This document shows, in pieces, positions 49,536 to 59,738 of a DNA stretch of 64,000 bases. Origin of the DNA: Cryobacterium breve (lineage in GTDB: Bacteria; Actinomycetota; Actinomycetes; Actinomycetales; Microbacteriaceae). The notes beneath the pieces are model-generated. The model was given only the letters and a program-made list of their open reading frames with translations. It was not told the origin of the DNA and did no database searches. The position numbers and the translations under genes were made by a program. Position 1 is the first letter of the stretch. The number at the start of each line of letters is the position of its first letter. The stretch spans positions 3,658,001-3,722,000 of the forward strand of contig NZ_CP075584.1 of assembly GCF_027594785.1 (NCBI RefSeq). The letters run 5' to 3'.

Positions 49536-51458
49536 TTATACCCGCTGCGGTGGGCCGCCGGTCTCGTCGTCGGCATCGGGGCGTTTCAGTTTGTCTGGGC
49601 GTTCTACTCCGAGCGGGTAAGTGTCGGTGTAGGGGTTGTGCCATTCGCGGTCGCGTCGCCGGATGAGGGTAGGTTCTCCATGGACGTGTTTCTTGGCGTC
49701 GGCTTTGATTTTGTCGCTGATGAAAGCCGCGATTTTGCGGAGGTTGAAGTTTGTCAGCAGGATGGTGACGATGATCTGGGCTGCGCCGAAGCCTCGGACG
49801 CGTCGGCGGCTGGCGGATTCGATGTCCTCGGTGCCGCCGCTCTTGATCTGGTGATTGAGCGATTCGATGGAGTTACGGGCGTGGGTGTGGAACTTGTCCC
49901 ATTCCGGGGTGCCGTATTCGAATGCCTGCGCCGTTCGCTTGAAGTTTGCGATGTCGAATGACACGGAGTGCTTGATGCAGATGGCGTCGGTGAAGTCGCT
50001 CAAGTCTGCGCTGTCTACAGCGGGGCGGGGCCGGTCCGTCGCGGTCTTCAGGAGTTCGCGCAGGGGACAGGTCACGGTTGGGCTGGGGCCAAGGGCGGGG
50101 CACCTCAGTACGGTGCGGCCCTTTGCATCTGGTTTCTCTTTGACGTGGAGTTGAAACGCGGAGCGGCTCTTGATTCGCTCCCGGTATGTTGCGGTGTCGA
50201 TGATGTGGCCCAGGAGTTCCTTCGTCGCATTCTGAAGAGGTTTGGGAGTGCCGGGACAGTAGGTGCTGCCTTCGATGAAGAGCGCACCGTGGTCGCCACC
50301 TTGATGGCCAAGTCGGTCGACGCGGTAGTCCGTCGAGGGTGTGAAGCCCTCGTTGAGTGCATCGTCATGAAGGCGTTCGGTTGTGGAGTTTGCCCAGTAC
50401 TGCTTGTCGGCGTCGCCGACGCCGGCCTCCAGTCCGAGGGCTTTGGTAGCTCTCATGAGGGACACGGCTTCTTCGGCGACTCGGACGTTGGGCAGGCTCA
50501 TGGTAGCGGCGACGGCGAGTCCGGGGAATCTGTGCTGTCCGGGGGCTTCGGAATCGACGCGGACAGCGATGTTGATTTCCCAGCCCCAGCGGTAGTTCGC
50601 GGAGCCAGCCTTCTTATCAGGAGTGGTGTTGTCGATTTGCCCTTTGGGCGCGTCGACGCGTTCGCCGGTTGTGACGTGCCAGCCGGCGAACGCATCGACC
50701 GGGCCTGGCTTCAGGGTCTTCTTCTCTTTGGTCTCGGTCTCTGTCTTGACGCGACTTGCGAGATTTTTCCGAGAGTAGCCCTTGGTTGTCGGGGTGCCGA
50801 CGTAGGTCTGGTCGAAGGAAATATCAACCTTCTTGGAGGCGCGACGGATGTCGCGGGGCTGCTCGTTGTACGTCATGACGAGGAACAGCTTGGTGAATTC
50901 GTCGAGGCGTGCTTTTCGTTTGTCCGCCAGCACCTCATCGTGCATGCGGAGGATTTCCTGGATCTGCGTGTAGGTCTTGGAATGGCGGCGTTCCTGCGGG
51001 AACGGATCCATCAGGGCGTTGATGCGGTTGAAGGCACGGCTGGTGTTGGCGTACCAGCGGCTCTTCTCCGCGACATGGCCGACGAACGCTGTCCTTGGGG
51101 TTTCCAGGCCGAGGAGTTCACGGGAGGCGGCGCTGAGGCGGAACATGAAGAGGTCACGCACGCTCGTCAGGAACATTGACGTTCCTTCTTTAGCGAGCAG
51201 AAGAAGGGCAGTGAGGAGCGCCTTTTCGGAGATGAGTGACGGACGACCGCCGACGCCGATACCGCTGGCATCTTCATCGGTCCATTGCTGCAGTCGTTCG
51301 AGGACCCCGGTCTTTCGAACCCGGCTTTCCATGAGCGCCACGGTTTCGTCGTCAATGAGCTGGTGGATGCGGCCGCGGCCCATGACCTCGGTCTGTGTCA
51401 TACCGCCCAGGTCGGGCGCGTACCCGTTGAACGCGTAGTCGATGTCGCCGGCGCTCAC
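49536..51458 (-). CDS. DDE-type transposase-like protein, intact island 2 copy
   Basis: This protein has 640 residues. A helical N-terminal region (about 1-200) precedes a DDE-like core: Asp216 in ISFDQTYVG, Asp349 in GVGDADKQY, Glu532 in NSIESLNHQIK, with R-x2-R-G-F (RRRVRGFGAAQIIVTILL) after the Glu as in IS4/IS1182-like transposases. Its start overlaps the stop of the adjacent recombinase-fold gene. Large size and linkage with two recombinase-fold proteins are unlike a simple insertion sequence, and no terminal inverted repeats flank the gene alone. I infer it belongs to the island's mobility machinery. Confidence 0.75.
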   Translation of the reverse strand: MSAGDIDYAFNGYAPDLGGMTQTEVMGRGRIHQLIDDETVALMESRVRKTGVLERLQQWTDEDASGIGVGGRPSLISEKALLTALLLLAKEGTSMFLTSVRDLFMFRLSAASRELLGLETPRTAFVGHVAEKSRWYANTSRAFNRINALMDPFPQERRHSKTYTQIQEILRMHDEVLADKRKARLDEFTKLFLVMTYNEQPRDIRRASKKVDISFDQTYVGTPTTKGYSRKNLASRVKTETETKEKKTLKPGPVDAFAGWHVTTGERVDAPKGQIDNTTPDKKAGSANYRWGWEINIAVRVDSEAPGQHRFPGLAVAATMSLPNVRVAEEAVSLMRATKALGLEAGVGDADKQYWANSTTERLHDDALNEGFTPSTDYRVDRLGHQGGDHGALFIEGSTYCPGTPKPLQNATKELLGHIIDTATYRERIKSRSAFQLHVKEKPDAKGRTVLRCPALGPSPTVTCPLRELLKTATDRPRPAVDSADLSDFTDAICIKHSVSFDIANFKRTAQAFEYGTPEWDKFHTHARNSIESLNHQIKSGGTEDIESASRRRVRGFGAAQIIVTILLTNFNLRKIAAFISDKIKADAKKHVHGEPTLIRRRDREWHNPYTDTYPLGVERPDKLKRPDADDETGGPPQRV

Positions 51459-52519
51459 CGGGCGACCTCTTCGCCAATAATGAGGCCCACGTACGCGTCG
51501 ATGTTCGCGGTCTGGGCGTAGATGAGGTGCTTGTCGAGGCTCTGGGCTGTGACGAAGCCGGCGATGGCCAGGAGCACTGGGACAGGAAGCCCGTTATCGA
51601 TTTGTGCGACGATCCAGGTCGAGCGCAGTCTGGACACGGTGGCACGGACGCGGGCGGGGTGTTCGGTCAAGAAGCTCTGAATAGCACGGGGCCTGTACTC
51701 GTCCCAGCGATAGCCGCGAAAGACGTACTCGTCGGGGTTCGTACGACCCTGCACGCTGCGCATCAACGTGCGGTTCCAGAGGTGCATGACCGGGACTCGT
51801 CGTGCACATTTTCCAGGGACGTTGACGAACACGCGGCCGTCGATGACTTCAATGTCGCTGATACGCGTATCGATGATCTCGTGTGCGCGGAGACCGGCGC
51901 CGCCGGCGAGGCCGAGGAGCGCCCAAGCGTTTTGCCGTTTCAGGTCTGTGGTGAGGCTGGCAGCCCAGCTGTGCATCGTGGCTGCGTCAGAAACGGTGAA
52001 AGGGCTGCGTCTACGTCCGGGAAGGTGCGGTGCCGGGAGGCGTTTGATACCCGCGTCGGCGAGGGTGTCGGCGATGGTACCGACCTGCCGGACGAACCCC
52101 CACCGGTGAGACTCCGAATGCTTGGGAAGGCAGGCGTGTAGGTAGAGGGACACGTTGTTTTGCGTGTAGACGCGCTCGACAGTGAGCTGCGTGCCCGTAG
52201 TCGTCCATACCCAGGCACCGAACCGCGCTGACATCGACATCAGGCGCCTCGCCGCGTCGAAGGTACGCGGCCGCATCTGAACGGCGTTCGAGATCGTGAA
52301 TTCGCGCACGGCCTCCCACTGAACGGGGGAGATCTGCGGGCGGTAACGCACGATGATTCCCCACGCGAAGTCGGGAAGCTCCGGGTCCAAAGCGCGCAGG
52401 TGCGCATACGTCGCGGAGTCGGCGAGAAAAATGTTGTGGAGTCGGTCTTTTCTGTTCACGAACATTACGTGCGTGGGGCGATCCCGAAACTGTCGGCAGC
52501 GAACCCTCTCCGTGAACAC
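51455..52519 (-). CDS. Tyrosine-recombinase-fold protein lacking catalytic Tyr, island 2 copy
   Basis: This is the 354-residue near-identical counterpart of the protein at 12279-13343. It keeps Arg211, Lys237 and Arg299 and lacks His/Tyr at the same positions (AGFVTAQSLDKHL). Differences between the copies are scattered substitutions without stops. That indicates selection for a functional, non-canonical protein. Confidence 0.78.
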   Translation of the reverse strand: MFTERVRCRQFRDRPTHVMFVNRKDRLHNIFLADSATYAHLRALDPELPDFAWGIIVRYRPQISPVQWEAVREFTISNAVQMRPRTFDAARRLMSMSARFGAWVWTTTGTQLTVERVYTQNNVSLYLHACLPKHSESHRWGFVRQVGTIADTLADAGIKRLPAPHLPGRRRSPFTVSDAATMHSWAASLTTDLKRQNAWALLGLAGGAGLRAHEIIDTRISDIEVIDGRVFVNVPGKCARRVPVMHLWNRTLMRSVQGRTNPDEYVFRGYRWDEYRPRAIQSFLTEHPARVRATVSRLRSTWIVAQIDNGLPVPVLLAIAGFVTAQSLDKHLIYAQTANIDAYVGLIIGEEVAR

Positions 52520-52550
52520 TAACCATCACCGCTCTGCTTGAATTTCCTGA

Positions 52551-53456
52551 TCAGTGGGATTTACTTGTCTCAGGTAGTGCGCTAGTGTGCCCTGTTTTGG
52601 GGGCAAATGCGGCGATCTTGTCGAGCGCGGCGAAGTTCTTCAGCCCCGAAATTCGCAGCAATTCCTTAGGCGGCGTGCCGGCATTGAGATGCTCGAGCAG
52701 CCAAGTCGTGCGCATCCGGCTGGGCCTCACATCCAGCTCGGTACGGGACCTTAAGAGAAAATCCGTGAGCTGTCCCGGGCTGGCCCCGGTCCGACCAGGC
52801 CGGAAGATCAACGCGGCCGGGTCGAGGTCTGCCAAGATCCTGCGCAAGGGTCGCTGCCAATCGGGTCGGACCGGAACGACGCGCGGCCGGCCCTCCCACA
52901 CGATGACGTGTATGTCATCGTCGCGGGTCTCGAGGTCTGCGACGCGGGCGCCGAGGATCTCTCGAGTGGCGAGGCCGGCGCCAAGTCCCAACGCCAGAAG
53001 GACAATCGCGTCATGGTGACGCCGGGGCGTGCCCTGCGCCGCCGCCCAGCTGTGGAGTGCCGCGACTTCTGCGCGCGTGTAGGGCTTCGTTGGAGCCGAA
53101 CGGGGGATAGCGCGCCGTGAGCGGACCGTCTCGGCGGGGTTGAGCGCCTCCACCATGATGGTCAGCGTTGCCCGGTGGGTGGCTTTGCTGCCACGGGCAT
53201 ACGACGCCATGCCCAGGTGCACGAACTCCTCAACGACGACCAGGCGAAAGATGCGTGGCCGTTCCAACGGCGTGCCTCGGCTCTGCCAGCACCACATCAC
53301 GAAGGCCACGGCGGCCGGATACAACGACCGTGCTTCGCGTCCCGAAATGCTCGCGGTGTCCGCGACCGCGGCATTGACGAACTCACCGATTTTGTCCCAG
53401 TAGGGAAGAGCATTGATCGGCCGGTAGTCGAGCGGCGGCACAGCACCGGCAGTCAT
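52551..53456 (-). CDS. Second Tyr-less recombinase-fold protein, island 2 copy
   Basis: This 301-residue protein is the counterpart of 13375-14280. Box I (GAGLATREI) and box II (SRMRTTW) are unchanged; the nucleophile region reads AALDKI again. ATGA overlap with the upstream small gene is conserved. Confidence 0.78.
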   Translation of the reverse strand: MTAGAVPPLDYRPINALPYWDKIGEFVNAAVADTASISGREARSLYPAAVAFVMWCWQSRGTPLERPRIFRLVVVEEFVHLGMASYARGSKATHRATLTIMVEALNPAETVRSRRAIPRSAPTKPYTRAEVAALHSWAAAQGTPRRHHDAIVLLALGLGAGLATREILGARVADLETRDDDIHVIVWEGRPRVVPVRPDWQRPLRRILADLDPAALIFRPGRTGASPGQLTDFLLRSRTELDVRPSRMRTTWLLEHLNAGTPPKELLRISGLKNFAALDKIAAFAPKTGHTSALPETSKSH

Positions 53457-53830
53457 AGCCGGCCCGGCTGTTCGGGCATCGGCTCGATGCGAACCACCGG
53501 GCTGGATTCCCGGGTGGTGAACCACACGTCAGGAACCCACAAGTTGATCAGAAGGATCATCGGCCTTCCGCGGCGACACTGCATCACTTCGACCAGGTCG
53601 ATGTCTTCGCCATCACAGCGAAGACCGTGACGCGCCACGAGAGTCGGATCGGTCGTTCGCCGGAAGACTCGCCGGTTGAAATCGAGCGTGTAGTGGCTTC
53701 CTGATTCTGTCGTCACCAGGTAGCGGCCGGTCGCCTCGTCCGTCAGGGCGTCCATAGACCCGTCTCCGTTCTCGCGGGGAGACATCCGCACTCCGGGCAA
53801 CTCGGGCCGCTGAAGAACCACCGTAGGCAT
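53453..53830 (-). CDS. Small conserved protein, first gene of the mobility operon, island 2
   Basis: This 125-residue protein is the counterpart of 14277-14654, with the same start and stop context. Substitutions are conservative (SGSQYTLDF to SGSHYTLDF), which supports it as a real gene. Unknown function. Confidence 0.68.
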   Translation of the reverse strand: MPTVVLQRPELPGVRMSPRENGDGSMDALTDEATGRYLVTTESGSHYTLDFNRRVFRRTTDPTLVARHGLRCDGEDIDLVEVMQCRRGRPMILLINLWVPDVWFTTRESSPVVRIEPMPEQPGRL

Positions 53831-53943
53831 TTGCCGGAATCCAAACCACCGACTCAGCGACAAATCCGCGCTCAGACGACCTTCCGCGGAACCGCGCATA
53901 GGTCCGGGGAGGCCGCAATTGGTGCGACCCGGAAGGGCGCGCC

Positions 53944-54531
53944 ATGCGACACGAAACCGATCCGAACTACCTCCACACGAGAGCCGTCACGCTCTGGAGG
54001 CAAACCGGAGAACCAGACCAACGATCTGTGCTCTACGCAACCGCTGACGGGGACTTAGCGTCAAGGCGAGGGCCACGTCGAGGCGGAAGCAAGCGGGCCG
54101 ACAATTGGGAGGCTGCCCTCCATCGCTACGAAGAGTTCGCGCGCACCCACGGCCACACCCCTCGTGAGAACACGCGAGATCGCGCCAGCCTGCCCGGTGT
54201 TGAGCGCCGCCTGGGGGAGTGGGCCCGGTATCAAAGACGCTACGCCGACACGCTCACCAGCTTCCAGAAGATCCGGCTCGACGTCTCACCCGCCTTCAAC
54301 TGGGATCCTCTCGACAGCGTCTGGCAAGCGCGCCTTGCAGACTGCGTGCGACATGTGCGGGACACGGGACGACTGCCGTACCTGAACGGGGCGGATCCGG
54401 CAGAATTTGCGCTCGCTCGTTGGCTCGGCAGGCAACTTCGGCAGCTGCAAACGGGCACTCTCCGCACGGATCGTGCCGTGCGCCTGACCGAGCTTCTTTC
54501 AATGGTCGTCGGTAAAACACCGAGCCCGTGA
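53944..54531 (+). CDS. Helicase-associated (HA) domain protein, island 2
   Basis: This 195-residue protein is the counterpart of 14769-15359, one codon shorter. The HA-type W/Y/F pattern (WEAALHRYEEFARTHG; LGEWARYQRRY) is kept. It is more diverged than the mobility genes, most in the C-terminal half. Confidence 0.65.
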   Translation: MRHETDPNYLHTRAVTLWRQTGEPDQRSVLYATADGDLASRRGPRRGGSKRADNWEAALHRYEEFARTHGHTPRENTRDRASLPGVERRLGEWARYQRRYADTLTSFQKIRLDVSPAFNWDPLDSVWQARLADCVRHVRDTGRLPYLNGADPAEFALARWLGRQLRQLQTGTLRTDRAVRLTELLSMVVGKTPSP

Positions 54532-54652
54532 CAACGTTTTAGCGAATTCAATGTCGGATCGTGAGAGGCGCTGTAGCTTCGTTCGAACGGATCTCAAAGA
54601 ACGGCATCGCGCCGCGCATGAGACAAACTTCGCGACTGATCGGTAGGACAGC

Positions 54653-55225
54653 ATGGCACCGAAAAGCGACAGGGTTCCGATGCCACTCTTCATGGACGTG
54701 GACGGTGGACTCTGCGGCATGCCCTTCAACAACGCGGCTGTCTGGTGGGAATTGGAGAGATTTCCGACGTTCGCTCCTGCGCCGTATCCCGCGCATGCCT
54801 GGGCAAGCCGCGCCGCGATTTCCGCCTTGAACGACCTGGTCGACGAGCGACTCATCGAACCGATCTGGTGCACATCCTGGGACGCCGGCGCCAACTACCT
54901 CATTTCGGCGCTCGGGCTGCACGGAGGATCTTGGCGAATCGCCCCCGTGGGCACGCGACAAGGAGACCTCATGCTCCGGGACAACTGGATCAAAACCCTA
55001 GCCATCAGTCGAATCCTAAAGGGCGAGGCGTTCGTCATGGTCGACGACCTACTCGGCGACGACAGCACCAGACCGTGGACGCCCCAACGGCGCAGCATAC
55101 ACCAGACCTTCGGCAGCGCGAACTCGCTCCTGCTCGGCACCAAACCAGAGAAGGGATTGACCGTCGTTGAAGTGCTCCGTATTCGTGAGTATGTGACGGA
55201 GCGGAGCGAAGGGCCCGGGAAGTGA
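54653..55225 (+). CDS. HAD-family protein, island 2
   Basis: This 190-residue protein is the counterpart of 15481-16053 with all HAD landmarks unchanged (FMDVDGGL, WCTSWDAGAN, FVMVDDLLGDD). The leader upstream (54550-54652) differs from island 1 although the protein is conserved, so regulation may differ. Coupled to the next gene by overlap. Confidence 0.7.
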   Translation: MAPKSDRVPMPLFMDVDGGLCGMPFNNAAVWWELERFPTFAPAPYPAHAWASRAAISALNDLVDERLIEPIWCTSWDAGANYLISALGLHGGSWRIAPVGTRQGDLMLRDNWIKTLAISRILKGEAFVMVDDLLGDDSTRPWTPQRRSIHQTFGSANSLLLGTKPEKGLTVVEVLRIREYVTERSEGPGK

Positions 55226-55599
55226 GGGCAGAAATACTGTGGAGGAATATTGAGACGACCTGGGGACTTCTCACTACCGACGAAGTATTGGAAGTCCTAA
55301 AAATGCCGGCAGGAGAAACCGGCTCAGTTGAGAAGATGAGGAAGAATGGCGAGATTCTCGCGGTCAGGCGAGGTGGCGTCTATGTGTTTCCCGGTTTTCA
55401 GTTCGTGGCGGGTCATGTCGAACCCGTCATCGCTCAGTTGATTGCGCTCGCCGTCGAAGTCAGATGGTCGCCAGAAGTGCTCGTCATCTGGCTCTGCTCA
55501 CCATCCGGCTACTTCGGGGGAGATCGACCGATCAACCACTTGCGCGATCCGAACGAGCTCCTGGCGAAGGCACGGAATGAAGCAACCGTCGAGTGGTAG
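55222..55599 (+). CDS. ParS/MbcA-like protein, island 2
   Basis: This 125-residue protein is the counterpart of 16050-16427. The C-terminal pattern WLCSPSGYFGGDRPINHL is identical. Homology between the islands stops at this gene's stop codon, so it marks the end of the shared core. The following 55600-55877 shows no gene. Confidence 0.5.
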   Translation: MRAEILWRNIETTWGLLTTDEVLEVLKMPAGETGSVEKMRKNGEILAVRRGGVYVFPGFQFVAGHVEPVIAQLIALAVEVRWSPEVLVIWLCSPSGYFGGDRPINHLRDPNELLAKARNEATVEW

Positions 55600-55877
55600 T
55601 CCCATAGCGAGACTTCCTGACGGTTGCTCGTTGTGCGGTCGCAATGGCTAAGCGGAGGATCGTCCGAATCTGCAATCCAAGCGAATGTCTCTACTCGGGG
55701 GTCCTAGATAGTTGCCTCACCAGTCCATTCCCTGGCTTCAGCTACGCGCGAATGCCATGACCCAAGAACAATCCTGTTGCCATCGTGTCAGCGTGACGCG
55801 TTGTCTGCTTTGGTAAGCCTGCGTCGCAGAGATCGGTGACCGACGCATCCGCAGTCGTGCAATGATGTTGATGAATC

Positions 55878-58800
55878 GTGAACGTCTGGAGAGATTTCGT
55901 GGAAATCGAATGGGAATCCGACGGTATCGAGCTTCCAGACAGCGTTGAGCGCGCGCTTCAAGATGACTCGCTTGTCCTGTTCTGCGGGGCAGGCATCTCC
56001 GCGGCCTGGCCTTCGTCGCTGCCCGGCTTTCGAGGGCTCGCCGCATCAATCGCCGATGAGCTTGGTCGTTCGGACCTCTTCCCTGCGGATCCAGAGGCTG
56101 TTGTCCAGTTTGATGTGGTCATGGGCGAGCTCAACGAGCCTGCAAGGTGACGTGCATGCGAGAGTGGCCTCGCGCCTTCGCTCGGTGGTTGAACCCAATA
56201 GCTATCACTCAGACTTCCTTCAGATTATGAGCGGTCCGCGCAGTGCGCCCAGAATCGTGACAACAAACTTTGACTTGCTATTCGAGGCGGCGGCAGGGCG
56301 TCTGGAACTTCCATTGGACGTGTATGTTGCCCCAGCTTTGCCTCTCGGAAATGATTTCCGCGGGCTCGTTCATCTTCATGGCCACGTCGATGCGCAACCC
56401 GGTCAGAGAATGGTAGTCACGGATAGGGACTTTGGACAGGCATACATTACAGAAGGCTGGGCCACTCAGTTTCTGACACGGATGTTCGAGAGGTACACCG
56501 TTGTCTTCGTTGGCTATAGCGCGGACGACACTGTTATGCGATACCTCGCCCGTGCGTTGCCGGCAGATGCGAGTCGTCGATACGCGTTCACGGAGTTGGA
56601 ACATCCCGAAAAGCTTGGATCAAAGTGGAGCCGACTTGGCGTCACGCCGATCCCATATCCCTCATCTGCCAATACTCGTCATGAATCTCTTCAATCCTTC
56701 GTGCACCATTGGCAAGAGCGTGTTTCCGCTACGGCGCAAGATCGTTTTGACTCAGCGGCAGCTATCGTTGACAGCGGCCCAGGCAACCTCAAATACTCCG
56801 AACGACGAATTCGCTGGCTGCTCGCCGATCCAGAACACGCTCGCCATTTTAGGAGTACCGCGGAGCCAGTAGCGTGGATGGCGGTACTGGACGGTCTTGG
56901 TATTTTGGCGCCACTCTTCGACTCAAGCGCGCCCGATTGCGATGAAGTAGCGGCTTGGGCGCTATGGGTGGCTAGTAGCCTCTCAGCGGATCACGGCGAG
57001 GTACTCCTATCCATAGTGAGTCAGCACCAGGGCCATCTCTCGTCAGGCCTCTGGTTGAATATCTGGTCGCATCTCTATGGCAACTATGAGAACACGACCT
57101 TCTACCGCCGTCTCTTGTTGGTAATCTCGGCGGACCAGCCTTCAAAGGATCGTGAACGGCTCTCCTCATTGCTGCGCGGCGTGGCCACCCAGGACATTGA
57201 AGCTGCTGAGACTCTGTTGCATCAACTTCTAACTCCTCGCCTTGGATTCCGGAGCAGGCAGAGTTGGCTCGGCGGTCGTGATTCGATGGACACCGAGACG
57301 ACGCTCGCTTGGAGGAATTCTTCCATTCGGGATGCGTGGCCGATTATGCTGCCGGCGCTCTCAGATCCGGGCCACCTTCTCTCCGTCGTACTCAACTTGA
57401 TCCGCGCAGTTGAGGCAACTGAATCACTATTCGACGGCGACGGCCGACGGGATGCGCTGTCTATACGGCGGGGCCAGGTCGATGGCGTCGAACCCTATAT
57501 GAGCGACGATCCTTACGTTCTTGTGGTCGACATTGCACGTGATCTGCTTCGTGAGTTCGTCCGGACCCAAGGTCCAAAGCAAGCGCTCGACCTATTGGAT
57601 AGTCCCTCCGAGATGGTGCGCCGTTTGGCGCTCGATGCGCTAGCCGAGTCAAGGCGAGTCGAAGCAGACAGGCTCGTCGGCCTCATTGCTCGGCGGGACC
57701 TCATTTACGATCTGTCAACGAAACCCGAAACCTTCCGATTGCTCCGTGTCATGTACCGTCATGCATCGAGGGCGATGCAGGAGGAACTGCTGGCGCAAGT
57801 CGCAGGAGGGACCGCTCCTCAGCGAAATGCTGAGGTGCGAGAGTACGAGCGGTACAACGTCTTGGTCTGGCTGAGCGCGGACGCGAGCTCCGACGATCCG
57901 GTTCACGCGGCCTTACATACGCTGCAGTTGCTTCACCCTCGATTCGGACCGCGCGAGCACCCTGATCTGAATTCCTGGATTCAATCGGGCTCCGGAGCGG
58001 ATCCGGATCCGGAACCTGAGGGTATCTATCGGGGCAAGTCTCTGCGACACATGGTTGCGCTTTTGGCCGCTCTTCCTGAAATTGACGACATATACGACAA
58101 TGCTTCAGTACTTCGTGAGGTGCAAGACAGGCTCGATGCGGAACAAGGTCTAGAGAGCTCGACCTCTTGGATGAGTTTGTCAATCAGTCGTTCTGGTCAC
58201 CAGCAGTCTGGACGCTGACGTTGGAAGGAAGCGATCCGCAGACAAGGAACATGGTCAGCAGGGTCAATCCTTGAGCGTGTCGATCACTTTCGGGGTGACT
58301 TTTCGGAGATAGGTCGACGCTTGGTCTATCCGATTACGTATCCGGAGAGCGGCACCGAACCGTCTCCTGGGCTTGCTTTGGAGCGATGCCGACTCCTGCT
58401 GGGCCTCTGGCGACGTGCCGTGGCGGTGCCTTCGGACGAGCCACCGACCGATCCATCTCAGGCCCACGCGACTGCGCGGGGTTCTCTTGCGTTTGCATAC
58501 GTCGAAACAGTTTTGCGCCTTGCTCAGAAGCGTGACGTCGTTGAAATCGACGGCGGGGGGCTAGCAGGCCTCACGGAACTGATGGGCGCACAATCGGTCA
58601 ACTCGTCAGATCCCAGCTCGATGATGGTGGCGAGGTTCGCGGGCTACATTCTGGAAATTGCTCCGGATTGGTTTGATGCATATATGCAGTCCGATTTACA
58701 CGAAATCACTGAATCGGCGCAAAGCTTAAGCCTCTGGGCAGGAATCTACTCTGCTCGATTTATGTCAAAAGAGCTTCGCCTACGCACCCGAGACGCTACG

Positions 58801-59406
58801 CGTATCGCTTGGCCGCTTGTGGCTCGATGTCTGCCAAGCACGGTCGAAGCATTCATTCAGATCCACGCAGCGCACTTTGTCTTTGACACACTGGCGGATG
58901 AGCACACGTGGGCTGATCCCTTTGTCGCGGCGGCACCGGTGACGACGCGGGCAAGATGGATCCGTACCATCGTGCACCACCTGGATGGGAACGATTCGGA
59001 CTTCCAAAGGCTTCTCTTTGCATACTGGCAACACCGCCTTGACGGTCAGCCGCCGTTGCACGGGGCAGAGCAAAGGGCCCTTTTGGAATGGACCACCCTG
59101 CGAGGCATAGATGTCCAGCGCGCAACTTCCCTATTCGTCGCCGGACCGCACGTCTGGATCTCAGACAGTGAAGGGGGCTTCGACTACTTCGATGTCGACG
59201 ATTTTCCTTTGAACGACAATAATGCCTTCTTGCGACTGTGCAACCACCTCTTGATGGGACGAACGACAATTCCTCCTTTTCTCAATATGCTCGTCGACGC
59301 AACGAAGGAGGCAAGTGCTGAGGACGCAGGGTTGGCGAGAGAGATTTGGGGTCGACTGCTCGAGTTAGGATTTGGTCCGGCGCGCAGCTATCTGGACGTG
59401 GTCTAG
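55878..59406 (+). CDS. Very large SIR2-domain protein, frame broken at least twice
   Basis: The corrected protein is about 1,170 residues. The N-terminal SIR2 fold shows LVLFCGAGISAAWP, RIVTTNFDLLFEAA, GLVHLHGHVD and VVFVGYSADDTVMRY. SIR2 domains in defence proteins cleave NAD+. The rest (~850 residues) is helical without recognised repeats and may be the phage-sensing part, as in DUF4020-type SIR2 proteins. Breaks: 56136-56142 (GAGCCTG for GAGCTG, joining GELNE to LQGDVHARV), 58153-58160 (GAGAGCTC for GAGCTC), and a return shift near 58200-58260. The 58321-59406 frame is in the original phase and is read as the C-terminus. Confidence 0.72.
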
Positions 59407-59738
59407 CCTCGACGGTACAAGTCGAGCGGGATCGATTACTGTTCGACAGGAGCAGTGCCGACAATCACGGCGAGTCTCCATGCGTCCAGGCGTTTGGACG
59501 AATGTGGCGCGAAAATAGTTGGCGGACTGTCTTTGAGGATCCTTCGGTGTAGGTGAGGTCTAATTTGCTCCATCCAAGGATGGAGAAGGCTGCGTGTGGA
59601 GAATCTCCCGCCAGCGCAAAGGCGCAGTGACCGCTCGTGCCGAAAACGCGGAGTTCGTCGACTGAGTTTCATGCAACTTTGGCCTAGATCCCGGCGGGGA
59701 CGCCTACCAATGTCGCTGGTCAGCAGGAAGATGAGGAT
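59407..59738. other. Gene-free interval
   Basis: I see no supported gene or strong structure in this interval between the SIR2 gene and the CoiA pseudogene. The last ~40 bases resemble the leader of the island 1 CoiA gene. Confidence 0.5.

Noticed and set aside
3579..58160. Reading all frame breaks as genuine pseudogenes
   Set aside because: Breaks hit a core gene and share one sequence motif, which real decay would not produce.
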